DNA of 64,000 nucleotides from JAHJKV01 sp963678135 (GCA_963678135.1 OY782667.1:62001-126000), one strand, 5' to 3'. Shown: positions 16,008-24,955, numbered from the stretch's first letter. Notes: generated by a model not told the origin, from the sequence alone. Translations and numbers: made by a program.

Positions 16008-17918
16008 ATGAGTACATCCATAGGAACTGTTGCTACCTTAAGTGGCACAGTCACAGCTGCTACTGAAGACGGTAGCTTGCGTACGCTCACGCAAGGCGAT
16101 CCAATTTTTCAGGATGACACTATTTCTACGCAGGATCACTCCACCATAGAAATGCACTTTGAAGATGGAACAGTGTTTTCACAAGGTGAAAATTCTGAAG
16201 TTCTGCTTGATACCTATGTGTACGATCCTGAAAGCAATGCGAGCAATGAACTTCTTTTTGACATCGCCAAAGGCAGCATCCGCGCTGTTTCTGGAGAAAT
16301 CGTCAAGCTCAACCCTGAAGGTTTTAATGTGGAAACACCTCTTTCCACTGTAGGTATCCGCGGTACTACTTTTTTTGTGACTGTTTCCCATGAGGCGCAA
16401 ACTGTTGGTGTGGAAGATATGGCGGAAGGGCATATCGTCACCGTTGACAGTGATGTCGGCCAAAGCATTATCTCCCAAGATGGACAATTCGTTTCCGTGG
16501 CAAGCGATGGTCTTATCAGTGAACCTGCTGCCTTTACTGCTGAACTCGTAACTCAGATACAAACGGCTGTTCCGCTTTCGGTACAAACCAGTGCAGAAGC
16601 ACAGGAGATGATTGCACAGGAACGTGCTGATAGCCAAGAAGAAAGCACAGAAGAACACAATACTGCTGAAGAACCAGCAGAGGCAGAAAACGCAGAAGAA
16701 GAAAATGCTGAAGAAACCGAGGGTACTGAAGAAGAAGGAGACGAAGAAGGCGAAACGAGTGGCACTGAGGAAAAAAATACAATAGAAGCTCTTGCAGAAA
16801 TAGGAGTTGAAGAGATTGAGCTCAGCTTGGATTCTGGTGAAATGCAAATCATGGATATTGGTCTAGTGGCAAACCAAGCCTTTACAAACACCTCTCAAAA
16901 TATTGCGACAGATACAGAATTTTTAAATATAGTCAAACCAAAAGTGATTTATGAAGACAAGGTTGTTGAAGACCCCGACGAAGTCGACAAGTTCTATGAT
17001 GAAGTTGCCACCTTTAAGGCTTGGGACGCCTTGTATGATAAAAAAATTGATCACGGGGGTCTTATCGTCGTTACCAGAAGTGACAGAGAGCTTGAAGGTG
17101 TACAAGAAAACGATCCTGAATTTTCCATCAAAACTCTTGATGGGGACACAGATGGAGCTGAATATACTGCTGATTTAACAGATTGGGGTTATACGTCTTT
17201 TGATTCTGCAAACCAAGGAGATACCGGAACAGATGCTAACGAAGCACTGTTTGGCACATCAGAGGATAATACCTTGTACGGCGGTTCAGGTAGTGACGTA
17301 CTTTTTGGTCAAGACGGAAACGATACGCTATATGGACAAGCCGGAAACGATACCCTTTACGGAGGAGCAGGAAACGATATTTTGATTGCCGATAATGGTG
17401 CGGATTACCTTGTTGGAGGTTCTGGTGACGATAGTTTCGTGCTTTCAACAGCGTATGACGCTGATATAATCCGTGATTTTGAAGGTACAGGCGATCCAAA
17501 CGCAAGCACAGGGGATACGCTACAAATTCTTGCCGGACTATATGATGGTTTTGATACTGCTCAGGACGATGTATATGTGTTTAATGTGCTGAATTATGCT
17601 TCAGGATATGCACCAGAGCTTTTCCAATGGAACGATTATTATGATGAATATTTGCAGTCCACAGTTTGGTCTTACCATTGGTATAAGCCATGCTTTGTGT
17701 ATGATCCTTCCACAGGAGAACTCTTTTATGATTCTAACGGAACCAATAAAACAGACTGGCAAGTAACCAATGAAGATGGTTCCATAACATGGGAGACCAC
17801 AATGGTGGCAGACGGGACTTTGATTGCAACTCTTGAAAATGCTCCGGCTTTTCTTGGGCACATCGAAATAGTTGAAGAAATAGGTGCTACTGAAGATGTA
17901 GATGAAGGCGTTGTTTAG
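16008..17918 (+). CDS. FecR-domain protein with RTX calcium-binding repeats
   Basis: The 636-residue protein has no Sec signal. Residues about 5-150 form a FecR-like domain: GTVATLSGTVTAATEDGS, LTQGDPIFQDDTI, then VETPLSTVGIRGTTFFVTV. A very acidic Glu-rich linker follows (about 205-260). Near residues 415-475 there are about five RTX nonapeptides of the GGxGxDxLx type (YGGSGSDVLFG, GNDTLYGQAGNDTLYGGAGN), which bind calcium and are usual in type I secretion substrates. The C-terminal 160 residues are acidic and aromatic. It is therefore probably a type I-secreted surface or extracellular protein; no T1SS genes are in the window. ATG 16008 is preceded by GGGGAGGGG. The 3' end overlaps the next gene by 17 nt. 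Confidence 0.8.
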   Translation: MSTSIGTVATLSGTVTAATEDGSLRTLTQGDPIFQDDTISTQDHSTIEMHFEDGTVFSQGENSEVLLDTYVYDPESNASNELLFDIAKGSIRAVSGEIVKLNPEGFNVETPLSTVGIRGTTFFVTVSHEAQTVGVEDMAEGHIVTVDSDVGQSIISQDGQFVSVASDGLISEPAAFTAELVTQIQTAVPLSVQTSAEAQEMIAQERADSQEESTEEHNTAEEPAEAENAEEENAEETEGTEEEGDEEGETSGTEEKNTIEALAEIGVEEIELSLDSGEMQIMDIGLVANQAFTNTSQNIATDTEFLNIVKPKVIYEDKVVEDPDEVDKFYDEVATFKAWDALYDKKIDHGGLIVVTRSDRELEGVQENDPEFSIKTLDGDTDGAEYTADLTDWGYTSFDSANQGDTGTDANEALFGTSEDNTLYGGSGSDVLFGQDGNDTLYGQAGNDTLYGGAGNDILIADNGADYLVGGSGDDSFVLSTAYDADIIRDFEGTGDPNASTGDTLQILAGLYDGFDTAQDDVYVFNVLNYASGYAPELFQWNDYYDEYLQSTVWSYHWYKPCFVYDPSTGELFYDSNGTNKTDWQVTNEDGSITWETTMVADGTLIATLENAPAFLGHIEIVEEIGATEDVDEGVV

Positions 17919-18981
17919 AATATACACGGAGCAAGCGATATTGCATAAACTTGTCCGCTATTTTCTCGTTTGCTTACTTGGGATGCTCTGTACAGCGTGT
18001 ATGGCGCCTGTGGTTTCGGAGCCATATCCCGGCTTTCAATATTTTGGCTCAACAACCACTCGTTCAAGTATGGGGTTGGCCACCAGTCGAGGTGGCTATG
18101 CTTTGCCAACATACCACAAAATTCAAATTTACTACGAAGAGGATAACAATACAGTAAGTACATTACTCTTAGAAGACAAAATTAAGCTGACTAAGGGTGG
18201 CTGGAGTTGTGAAGGGATCAATATTCCAAAGAAAACATTTACCCTTGATACCCAGCAAGATACTGGCTTGATTTCTATTCTCAAAGAGCTGGCAACAGCA
18301 AAAGGACTTTCTATCAGTCCTTTTTATAAAGTAAAACGTTACTATGACGGATGCTCTAGTCATAGCATCAGATTAAAAATAATTCTTACCGCTTCTACTG
18401 AACACGATGCAATGCGTATAAATGATGGCGATCTTTATATTGCCGTTGAGGAAACACAAGCTACATTAGCAAATTATGGAGAGACTGCGTTTATCGCGTC
18501 TGAGTACACTTATGCAGGAAAGCACGAAGTAAGGTACGCACACAACGGAAAAGAATACCTCGAACTTGTACATTTATTCATATCAGAACAAGGAGAAAAA
18601 CCTCATGCTGTCTCAATCGTGGCAAGGCAGTGCATAAATGACACAATAGACAATGAATTTTATGCACCACGCACTGCGTTTATAAAAGGCATAAATATCA
18701 ACAATAAAACATACACTATTCGTTATGTTGTCCATGATATGGATAACACGTCTCTTTTAAAAAATCTTTTTGCAAAGTACGATATTCAAAAACAAGGTGT
18801 TATTGGTAAAGAATATGTACTTACCGTAGACAAAGAAAAAAATATACAATTCGTGTGTGGCTATTATGAACTTGTATCACATAGTCAGGGAGAGGCCTTT
18901 CTCAAGCACGGAAACGATAAACAGCGCGCAGAATTAGACGAAAAAGCTGCAACTGCACTCAGCATTAAACAGCCATTGTAA
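17902..18981 (+). CDS. Lipoprotein of unknown function
   Basis: The 359-residue protein starts inside the end of the FecR/RTX gene (17-nt overlap, different frame), which suggests translational coupling. A hydrophobic segment KLVRYFLVCLLGMLCTAC ends in a Cys at about residue 33 that fits a lipoprotein cleavage site, followed by MAPVVSEPYPGFQYFG. The rest is soluble and strand-rich, with no motif I recognise and no internal repeat. It is presumably anchored in the outer membrane or periplasm and may help display or retain the co-encoded RTX protein. Function is not known. Confidence 0.7.
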   Translation: MKALFRIYTEQAILHKLVRYFLVCLLGMLCTACMAPVVSEPYPGFQYFGSTTTRSSMGLATSRGGYALPTYHKIQIYYEEDNNTVSTLLLEDKIKLTKGGWSCEGINIPKKTFTLDTQQDTGLISILKELATAKGLSISPFYKVKRYYDGCSSHSIRLKIILTASTEHDAMRINDGDLYIAVEETQATLANYGETAFIASEYTYAGKHEVRYAHNGKEYLELVHLFISEQGEKPHAVSIVARQCINDTIDNEFYAPRTAFIKGININNKTYTIRYVVHDMDNTSLLKNLFAKYDIQKQGVIGKEYVLTVDKEKNIQFVCGYYELVSHSQGEAFLKHGNDKQRAELDEKAATALSIKQPL

Positions 18982-19096
18982 ACATATACCTACCGATCTA
19001 AAATCTTGCCTTCAAAACGCAAAATAGCCCAAAAATATCTTGACGCTTCTTAGTGAGTTGGATAATGGTCTTGAGTTCGCATGAACAGTGCTTTAT

Positions 19097-19172
19097 TCCC
19101 CAGTAGCTCAATCGGCAGAGCGGGTGACTGTTAATCACTAGGTTCGCGGTTCAAGTCCGTGCTGGGGAGCCA
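19097..19172 (+). tRNA. tRNA-Asn (anticodon GTT)
   Basis: The acceptor stem TCCCCAG pairs with CTGGGGA, followed by discriminator G and encoded CCA. The D arm AGCTCAATCGGCAGAGC, anticodon loop CTGTTAA with GTT at 19130-19132, and T arm with GGTTCAAGTCC are all present. Length is 76 nt. Confidence 0.97.
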
Positions 19173-19180
19173 AAAAAAAT

Positions 19181-19218
19181 AAAGACCGGTAAGGAGGATA
19201 TTCCTTGCCGGTCTTTTT
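19181..19218 (+). terminator. Terminator after tRNA-Asn
   Basis: AAAGACCGGTAAGGA pairs with TCCTTGCCGGTCTTT (15 bp, one G-U) around GGATA and ends in TTTTT. Confidence 0.93.
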
Positions 19219-19455
19219 GCTTATATGAGGGCGGAGGCATTGAAAATCACGAGAGCGCAAAAATAAAAATATTTCCTTCAAAAACACTTGACTCCAAATG
19301 ATATTTCACACAATTCTCTGCTCCTCAGTATGCTAACTGAATAAATTTTGTATTGAGGTGCATTTGCCATTATGAGTACTAGCAGTATTTTAATCTTGAT
19401 AAAAAATCTGCCCAAATTTTTCAGCACTGCTTACTGTTCTTAGCTGACACTAGCC

Positions 19456-19920
19456 ATGAATATAGATATCCGCAGGGCAACGGGCAGTGATCTTTTGGAA
19501 CTGCTCACACTTGAACAGGCAGTGTTTCCACCTAACTTGTATCATCTGATCAACAAACGGCAGTACAAATATCTACTACAAAAAGCCAATGCGGAAATAT
19601 GGCTGGCTAGCCATGATCAAGAAATATGCGCTGCCTCTATTGTATTATACCGCAAAAATACATGCTACGGCCGTCTCTATTCCCTCGCGGTTTTTCCACA
19701 ATACCAAGGGCAAGGAATTGGTTCTATGCTGTTACAACATGCTGAAAAGCGCATACGCCAACACGGACTGACCCAATTACGTCAAGAACTGCGGGAAAAT
19801 AGAAAAAACCTCATTAACCATTACCAAAAAATAGGCTTTGTACCCTATGGACGCACTGCTCATTATTATCCGGACGGTGTAGCCTGTCTTAGGCTAAAAA
19901 AAGACATACACTATGACTAG
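19456..19920 (+). CDS. GNAT-family N-acetyltransferase
   Basis: The 154-residue protein has the GNAT fold throughout. The acetyl-CoA-binding loop is LAVFPQYQGQGIGSMLLQHA (pattern V-x4-R/Q-x-x-G-x-G/A) near residues 76-95, followed by NHYQKIGFVPYG, the usual beta-bulge segment. The substrate is not evident. It overlaps the next gene, an RLAN/ATP-grasp ligase, by 8 nt, so the two are translationally coupled. GNAT and RLAN-type ATP-grasp pairs have been noted in comparative genomics as likely peptide-forming and modifying systems. The start at 19456 has only a weak upstream ribosome site (TTAGCTGACACTAGCC). Confidence 0.85.
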   Translation: MNIDIRRATGSDLLELLTLEQAVFPPNLYHLINKRQYKYLLQKANAEIWLASHDQEICAASIVLYRKNTCYGRLYSLAVFPQYQGQGIGSMLLQHAEKRIRQHGLTQLRQELRENRKNLINHYQKIGFVPYGRTAHYYPDGVACLRLKKDIHYD

Positions 19921-21379
19921 ATATATTATAGTAAGCAATAAACCAGAATTGGTTGAAAAAAACGAAAAATACACCATCCTTAACCCGCACGAATTTATTA
20001 GTGCAAGCCAAAAGGCAGAACCACTTAAAAACTCTAGGATAATTAACCTCTCACCCAGTTATGATTATTTAAGTCGTGGCTATTATGTCTCCCTACTTTC
20101 TGAAGCTCGTGGAGCACAGTGCTTCCCTGATGTAGAAAATATTATTGCGGCTGCTTGGCGCTACCATTGTTCTCATTCTTTTCAGGAATTAAATACGCTT
20201 TTGAAAAAATATTACACTGCACCATATGGAAATATGCAATCCCTACACTTCGTCAGTTTTTTTGGACGTCACGAAAATAAATCTATCGAACCTCTTGCAA
20301 GACGTATTTTCGACCTCTTTCGCCTGCCTATCGCAGGTTTTGAAATTAAGCATACTCCTGAGGGTTCTTGGAACATTGCCCGCATAGGAGCAAAATTTTT
20401 CAATTCTCTTAACAAAGAACAAATTGCAACATTTAACCAAGACCTCGCGAATTTTACAGGGAGCCGCTGGCGAAAACCTGCACCCAAAAAACAAGAACGC
20501 TATTGGCTTGGCATACTGCATGATCCCAAAGAAAAAAACTCTCCGTCAAATCCAGCTGCTTTGAAAAAGATCATGGAAATAAGCAAAAAAATGGATGTAC
20601 GAAGTGAACTTATTACAAAAAATGATTTCTCAAGTATTTTAGAATATGATGCGCTTTTTATTCGTGAAACAACGGCTATCAATAATCACACCTACCGTTT
20701 CGCCAAAAAAGCAGAACTGGAAGGCATTCCGGTAATTGATGACACAAATTCAATCATCAAATGTTGCAACAAAGTTTTTCTCAATGAATTATTAGACCGC
20801 CATAAAATCAATACACCTCGCACTATTATTTTAGATCGCATTAACTTAAAAAAGCAAATTAAGCAGATTGAACCACCCTATATACTCAAAATTCCTGACG
20901 GAGCTTTTTCCACAGGTGTGTTCAAAGTAGCAACTGACAAAGAACTATATCATAAGGCCAATGAACTTTTATCAAAATCTGAAATTATTTTATGCCAAGA
21001 ATTCCTGCCTTCAAAATACGACTGGCGAATCGGTATACTCAACAACCAAGCCCTTTTTGCTTCTAAATATTATATGGCTGAAAATCACTGGCAAATATAT
21101 AACCATGCTGCCAAAAAAATAAGTCAGAGAGCAGGAAGAGCTGAGACCGTACCGTTCACAGATGTACCGGATACAGTGCTCAAAACAGCACTACAAGCTT
21201 CGCAGCTTATTGGGGATAGCCTATATGGAGTTGACCTCAAGGAACTGGAAGATGGCCGTGTGATCATTATTGAAGTGAATGATAATCCGAATATTGATCG
21301 CGGTATTGAAGATAAAGTATTGGGCGATGTCCTGTATGAACAAATTATTCAGCACATAATCCGCAAAATTGAAGAGTAA
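19913..21379 (+). CDS. RimK-like ATP-grasp ligase with RLAN domain
   Basis: Residues about 1-150 match the RimK-like ATP-grasp N-terminal (RLAN) domain: LSPSYDYLSRGYYVSLLSEARGAQCFPDVENI is characteristic. Residues about 200-488 form an ATP-grasp domain with YILKIPDGAFSTGVFKV (nucleotide-binding lysine and glycine loop), ILCQEFLPSKYDWRIGIL and metal-binding EVNDNPNIDRGIED near the end. ATP-grasp enzymes of this type join a carboxylate to an amine via an acyl phosphate; RimK itself adds Glu to ribosomal S6. The acceptor here is unknown. It is translationally coupled to the GNAT gene and closed by a terminator 1-3 bp after its stop, so it is a two-gene unit. Confidence 0.88.
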   Translation: MTRYIIVSNKPELVEKNEKYTILNPHEFISASQKAEPLKNSRIINLSPSYDYLSRGYYVSLLSEARGAQCFPDVENIIAAAWRYHCSHSFQELNTLLKKYYTAPYGNMQSLHFVSFFGRHENKSIEPLARRIFDLFRLPIAGFEIKHTPEGSWNIARIGAKFFNSLNKEQIATFNQDLANFTGSRWRKPAPKKQERYWLGILHDPKEKNSPSNPAALKKIMEISKKMDVRSELITKNDFSSILEYDALFIRETTAINNHTYRFAKKAELEGIPVIDDTNSIIKCCNKVFLNELLDRHKINTPRTIILDRINLKKQIKQIEPPYILKIPDGAFSTGVFKVATDKELYHKANELLSKSEIILCQEFLPSKYDWRIGILNNQALFASKYYMAENHWQIYNHAAKKISQRAGRAETVPFTDVPDTVLKTALQASQLIGDSLYGVDLKELEDGRVIIIEVNDNPNIDRGIEDKVLGDVLYEQIIQHIIRKIEE

Positions 21380-21414
21380 ACAAAAGACCCGGCACAAGGC
21401 CGGGTCTTGTTTTG
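21380..21414 (+). terminator. Terminator of the GNAT/ATP-grasp operon
   Basis: AAGACCCGG pairs with CCGGGTCTT around CACAAGG and is followed by GTTTTG. It begins immediately after the stop codon. Confidence 0.85.
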
Positions 21415-21464
21415 CAGAAGTATAACTTCTTTTTTTTAGCTTTATTACTTGAATTTTATTGCCA

Positions 21465-22316
21465 CTAACTGAGAAGCTGTAGCGCCATTTGTGGCAATGA
21501 GTTTGCTTGGCTCAGCATTGAGATAGCAGACTGTGTAATAATATTCCTCGTTGTAAAGTTGGTCATTTCAGTAGCCATATCCGCATCAGAAATCTGAGAT
21601 TCAGCGGCCTGCATGTTCTCGGATTGCAGTTCCAAGTTGGAGATAGTCGCACTCAAACGGTTCTGGTACGCACCAAGCTGAGCCCGAAGTTCATCCTTCA
21701 TGGTAATAGCTGAATTCACTCCTGTTAGCGCGCTTCGCGCATTTTCCTGCGTAGTCAGATTAAATTTATCTTTAGCAGCGTCCCCAACTCCAAGAGAAGA
21801 AGCAGTACAGTTTCTTATAGAAAAAGCATACTTATCTTCAGCCGAGTCATTACCTGTACCAAAATGGATAGAACAGGCATCATCTGCAGAAAGAAACCCA
21901 TTCAGCAGATACACTCCGTTAAAATCTGTAGCGTTGGCAATTCGGGTAATCTCTGAAGCCATGGCTTGGTATTCACTGTCAATCAAATTGCGCTGAGCAT
22001 CAGTATAGGTGCCGGTTGAAGCCTGCTCGGCCAATTCCTTCATACGAATCAATTTTTCGTCAATAACTGAAAGCGCGCCGTCAGCAGTTTGTAGCATAGA
22101 AATAGCATCGTTTGCATTACGTATGCCCTGATTCAAAGTAGCAACATCTGCACGCATAAGCTCGCGCATAGCCAAGCCAGCGGCATCATCCTTTGCCGAG
22201 TTAATCCGCAGACCAGAAGAAAGTCGCTGTGTTGAAACAGCTAGTGCATTATACGACGTATTTAGGTTACGCGCAGTATTTGCTGCCATTAAGTTATGTG
22301 CAACTACTAGTGCCAT
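21465..22316 (-). CDS. Flagellin
   Basis: The 283-residue protein has the conserved flagellin ends. The N-terminal D0/D1 region is LVVAHNLMAANTARNLN, then RLSSGLRINSAKDDAAGLAM. The C-terminal D1/D0 region includes LGAYQNRLSATISNLELQSEN, ISDADMATEMTNFTTRNI and QANSLPQMALQLLS. The central variable part is only about 60 residues, so this is a small flagellin. It polymerises into the flagellar filament after export by the flagellar apparatus. I start at ATG 22316, which has GGAGGT 8 nt upstream; the open frame extends 31 codons further without support. It is a single gene with no chaperone or cap gene beside it. Confidence 0.96.
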   Translation of the reverse strand: MALVVAHNLMAANTARNLNTSYNALAVSTQRLSSGLRINSAKDDAAGLAMRELMRADVATLNQGIRNANDAISMLQTADGALSVIDEKLIRMKELAEQASTGTYTDAQRNLIDSEYQAMASEITRIANATDFNGVYLLNGFLSADDACSIHFGTGNDSAEDKYAFSIRNCTASSLGVGDAAKDKFNLTTQENARSALTGVNSAITMKDELRAQLGAYQNRLSATISNLELQSENMQAAESQISDADMATEMTNFTTRNIITQSAISMLSQANSLPQMALQLLS

Positions 22317-22570
22317 TATGAAGACCTCCGTGTTATGTAATGAGCATCCTTGCTCTGCCCCCACACCATGCAGGGGTTTCTTACCCATGATATACGAACT
22401 TAAGAGCAAAAGTGTTTAGATAAAATTTTTATTTTTCAAAATAAGCTGTATTTTTTGAAGAAAAAAAAAGATCAACATACCTATATTTTTATTCATAAAA
22501 AAGAGTAGTAAATAAAACTTTCTTAGTGTACTCTTTAGCTCAATCACGCTTTTTCAAGGAGACAAGCAAA

Positions 22571-23311
22571 ATGAGTGCAACAAATAAAGCAGATATTCCT
22601 CAAAATGAACAACAAAGCACCACTCTCCTTATTATTGATCAAGACCTGGCACTTTGTGAAAAGTTACAAAATTATTTAGAGGAAGAAGGCTTTAGGCTGC
22701 TCATTACTCATACTGCGGAGGATGGGCTCACTCTGCTTTCCCAAGAACATATAGACTTAGTGCTACTCGAACTCATGCTGCCGGATGCAAAGGGTTTTGA
22801 GCTACTTGGAAAATTTCGAAAAGATTTTGGCACAGCAATCATTATACATACAGAACGAAATGAAGACATAGACAAAGTGGTTGGGCTTGAAATGGGAGCT
22901 GACGATTATCTGGTCAAACCATTTCCACAACGTGAATTATTGGCCCGGATCCGAGCTGTGTTACGCCGTTACCAACAGCCTCAGCGCGGACTGCATGTAG
23001 AACAAAAAAAATTGCACCTTGGCCCGCTTTGCATCAATCCCGGAGCCCAGAGTGTACACTTACACGAAAAAACAATCCATCTTACGGCTGCAGAATTTGC
23101 CTTGCTCGAAGCACTGATGCGTTCACCAGGAAATGTTATTGATAGGGAAACTCTTATGCTTTCGGCCTTGGGACGCGGTGCAGGTTTTGATGATTATGTA
23201 CTCAATGTGCATATCAGCAATTTACGGCGCAAATTAAACAATGAAATCCCAATCAAAACCATCCGTGGCCGAGGGTATTTACTTTCTACTACCGTGCCAA
23301 ATAAAGAATAA
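22571..23311 (+). CDS. OmpR/PhoB-type response regulator without phospho-acceptor Asp
   Basis: Residues about 18-130 are a receiver domain and 145-240 a winged-helix DNA-binding domain (LTAAEFALLEALMRSPGNVI, then VHISNLRRKL and IKTIRGRGYLL). The receiver is atypical. The strand that normally ends in the phospho-acceptor Asp reads DLVLLELMLPDAKGFELL, with Glu (GAA) at that position, and the acidic pair near the N-terminus reads IIDQD rather than DD. The conserved Thr (IIIHT) and Lys (DDYLVKPF) remain. Glu could hold the protein in an active-like state without a kinase, and no histidine kinase is adjacent. ATG 22571 has AAGGAGAC upstream. A terminator follows at once. Confidence 0.9.
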   Translation: MSATNKADIPQNEQQSTTLLIIDQDLALCEKLQNYLEEEGFRLLITHTAEDGLTLLSQEHIDLVLLELMLPDAKGFELLGKFRKDFGTAIIIHTERNEDIDKVVGLEMGADDYLVKPFPQRELLARIRAVLRRYQQPQRGLHVEQKKLHLGPLCINPGAQSVHLHEKTIHLTAAEFALLEALMRSPGNVIDRETLMLSALGRGAGFDDYVLNVHISNLRRKLNNEIPIKTIRGRGYLLSTTVPNKE

Positions 23312-23313
23312 AA

Positions 23314-23350
23314 AAGGCGAGAGCTATCATCTAAGATAATCTCTCGCCTT
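23314..23350 (+). terminator. Terminator after the response regulator
   Basis: AAGGCGAGAG pairs with CTCTCGCCTT, with a further ATC/GAT pairing inside the loop. It begins 2 bp after the stop. The run of A before it could make it work leftward too, for the opposing membrane-protein gene. Confidence 0.75.
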
Positions 23351-23355
23351 GAAAT

Positions 23356-23391
23356 AATAATATTAAAAATAATATTAAAAATAATATTATA
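23356..23391. repeat. 12-bp tandem repeat, three units
   Basis: AATAATATTAAA is repeated three times, the last unit diverging in its final two bases. It lies between convergent genes and has no evident function. Confidence 0.8.
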
Positions 23392-23399
23392 TCAGTCTG

Positions 23400-23828
23400 T
23401 TAGTGTCCTCCACTTCCCAATACGCCAGAAGCTGCAACTGCAAGAACAATAACTTCTGTGATGCAAATGGCTGCATACACATAATCTTTTCTCTTAAAAA
23501 ATCCGGGCAAAAGGATAAGGTAACAAGGGATGGTCAAGAGCGCGAGCAAGGCAAGCCCTATGAAGTTGACAAAATCACCAGTGCCCAGCAAGCTCAGCCA
23601 GTCCCAACCATGCGGAGAATTTGTAGCATGTATATACTCATTAACTCCATTGCCCCAATGAGCCGTTACAAGTGACATCTCCACATGCGGTGGTAAAATA
23701 CCGCAAATGTAAATTAAATATGTAACAAGCATAATAACAATACCGCTCAAGGCTCCAATCTGTAGCAAATTTGCATAAGCAAGCTGCTCAGGCATGGGCT
23801 GAAGCTTTTGCTTTGTTTCATCAGTCAT
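23400..23828 (-). CDS. Small membrane protein partnered with a TauE/SafE exporter
   Basis: The 142-residue protein has about three to four membrane segments, including IGALSGIVIMLVTYLIYICG, NFIGLALLALLTIPCYLILL and YAAICITEVIVLAVAASGVL. A loop of about 40 residues (HVEMSLVTAHWGNGVNEYIH) lies between the first two. I recognise no catalytic motif. It resembles small proteins of the DUF1634 type that are often encoded beside TauE/SafE exporters, and it lies 49 bp downstream of one here in the same direction, so it is probably a subunit or modulator of that exporter. The family name is inference from context and topology. Confidence 0.7.
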   Translation of the reverse strand: MTDETKQKLQPMPEQLAYANLLQIGALSGIVIMLVTYLIYICGILPPHVEMSLVTAHWGNGVNEYIHATNSPHGWDWLSLLGTGDFVNFIGLALLALLTIPCYLILLPGFFKRKDYVYAAICITEVIVLAVAASGVLGSGGH

Positions 23829-23877
23829 TTTCTTTCTCCATTATATACAAAAGATGGATATACAATATATTAACATA

Positions 23878-24852
23878 TTAACCTAGCAAACCTAAGCCAA
23901 GACCTTTGTCTATGGACTTAAGTCCTGCAAAAAACAATACGCCGATGACCATATAGCGAATAAACTTCGGTTTAGCACGGCTTAAAAGTTTCACGCCCAC
24001 AAAAGAACCAAGCATTAAACCTACGATAGAAGGAATTGCCATCAAAGGAATAACGCAACCACGGTTCAGATAAATCCAAGCAGCCGAAGTATCAGTGATG
24101 GACAACAAAAACTTACTTGTGGCAACCGAAATTTTAAGCGGAGCACCCATCAGCAAGTTAAATACCGGTACGTTTGCCCAACCTGCGCCAAGCCCGAACA
24201 TACCAGCCATAATGCCAATGATAATGAACAGGAGTAAGCCAAGAAGCGTGCGATGCGTTTTCCAATCAATAACTTCTCCGGTGGCTTCATCCAAATATGT
24301 ACCATGGATTCCAAGTGCTGCGCCTATGGCGTCCTGCTTTTCAACATGTGGATTCGCAGAATTTTTTGAGAGCAGAATAAGCACTGCAATCCCCACTATC
24401 GTGGCACCAAGACAGATTTGTACATAGGCAGGGTTCAGTGAGGAAAGATACAGTCCGAGCATAGCGCCACCAATGGAGCTTGCAGAGGCGATTAAGGCTA
24501 CGGGCAAAGCCAGTCGCAGGCTTGCCAGATTTCGCTTCAGCAGTCCGGGGCCAGCAGCAAGAGCTCCGGCCAAAGCAACCATCAGTCCGGCTCCTCGCAC
24601 AAAGTCTATGCTAAAAGGGAAAAATCCACTGACGAGTGGAACATACAACACGCCACCGCCAACTCCAGCAAGAACAGCAATAATACCAAGCACAAAACAA
24701 AATACCAGCAGAATCAACGGCCAGTACCACCAAGGTTCAGTAGCAGCAGCTACTGCAGCCTCACTGGCCAAGGCCAAAGCCGGTGAAGCTAAAATAGCAC
24801 CGACTATGCCCAGCAGAGAAAACTGCATTTTTTTTAGAAAACTAGAAATCAT
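23878..24852 (-). CDS. TauE/SafE-family sulfite/sulfonate exporter
   Basis: The 324-residue protein begins with a probable signal peptide (MISSFLKKMQFSLLGIVGAI, cleavage near ALA-SE), followed by eight or so membrane segments. The family repeat is visible: IAVLAGVGGGVLYVPLVSG in the first half and GIMAGMFGLGAGWANVPVFN in the second, each starting a four-helix bundle. TauE/SafE proteins export sulfite, sulfoacetate or related anions. In a sulfate reducer, removing excess sulfite is a sensible role, but the substrate is not fixed by sequence. I start at ATG 24852, 7 nt after GAGGTG; an in-frame GTG at 24861 is part of that site. Confidence 0.88.
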   Translation of the reverse strand: MISSFLKKMQFSLLGIVGAILASPALALASEAAVAAATEPWWYWPLILLVFCFVLGIIAVLAGVGGGVLYVPLVSGFFPFSIDFVRGAGLMVALAGALAAGPGLLKRNLASLRLALPVALIASASSIGGAMLGLYLSSLNPAYVQICLGATIVGIAVLILLSKNSANPHVEKQDAIGAALGIHGTYLDEATGEVIDWKTHRTLLGLLLFIIIGIMAGMFGLGAGWANVPVFNLLMGAPLKISVATSKFLLSITDTSAAWIYLNRGCVIPLMAIPSIVGLMLGSFVGVKLLSRAKPKFIRYMVIGVLFFAGLKSIDKGLGLGLLG

Positions 24853-24955
24853 AAGAGACACCTCGTCCGGTTTTTAATTGAGAAAAGATTCACAAAACAC
24901 AACAATACCGCAGTACAAAAACAAGCAGGGGATGTCAATAATTGTATACTAAAAT

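Noticed and set aside
22317..22530. Sigma-28 or sigma-54 promoter upstream of flagellin
   Set aside because: TAAA followed 15-16 nt later by GTTCGTAT or TTCGTATA matches sigma-28 poorly, and no TGGCAC-N5-TTGC is present.
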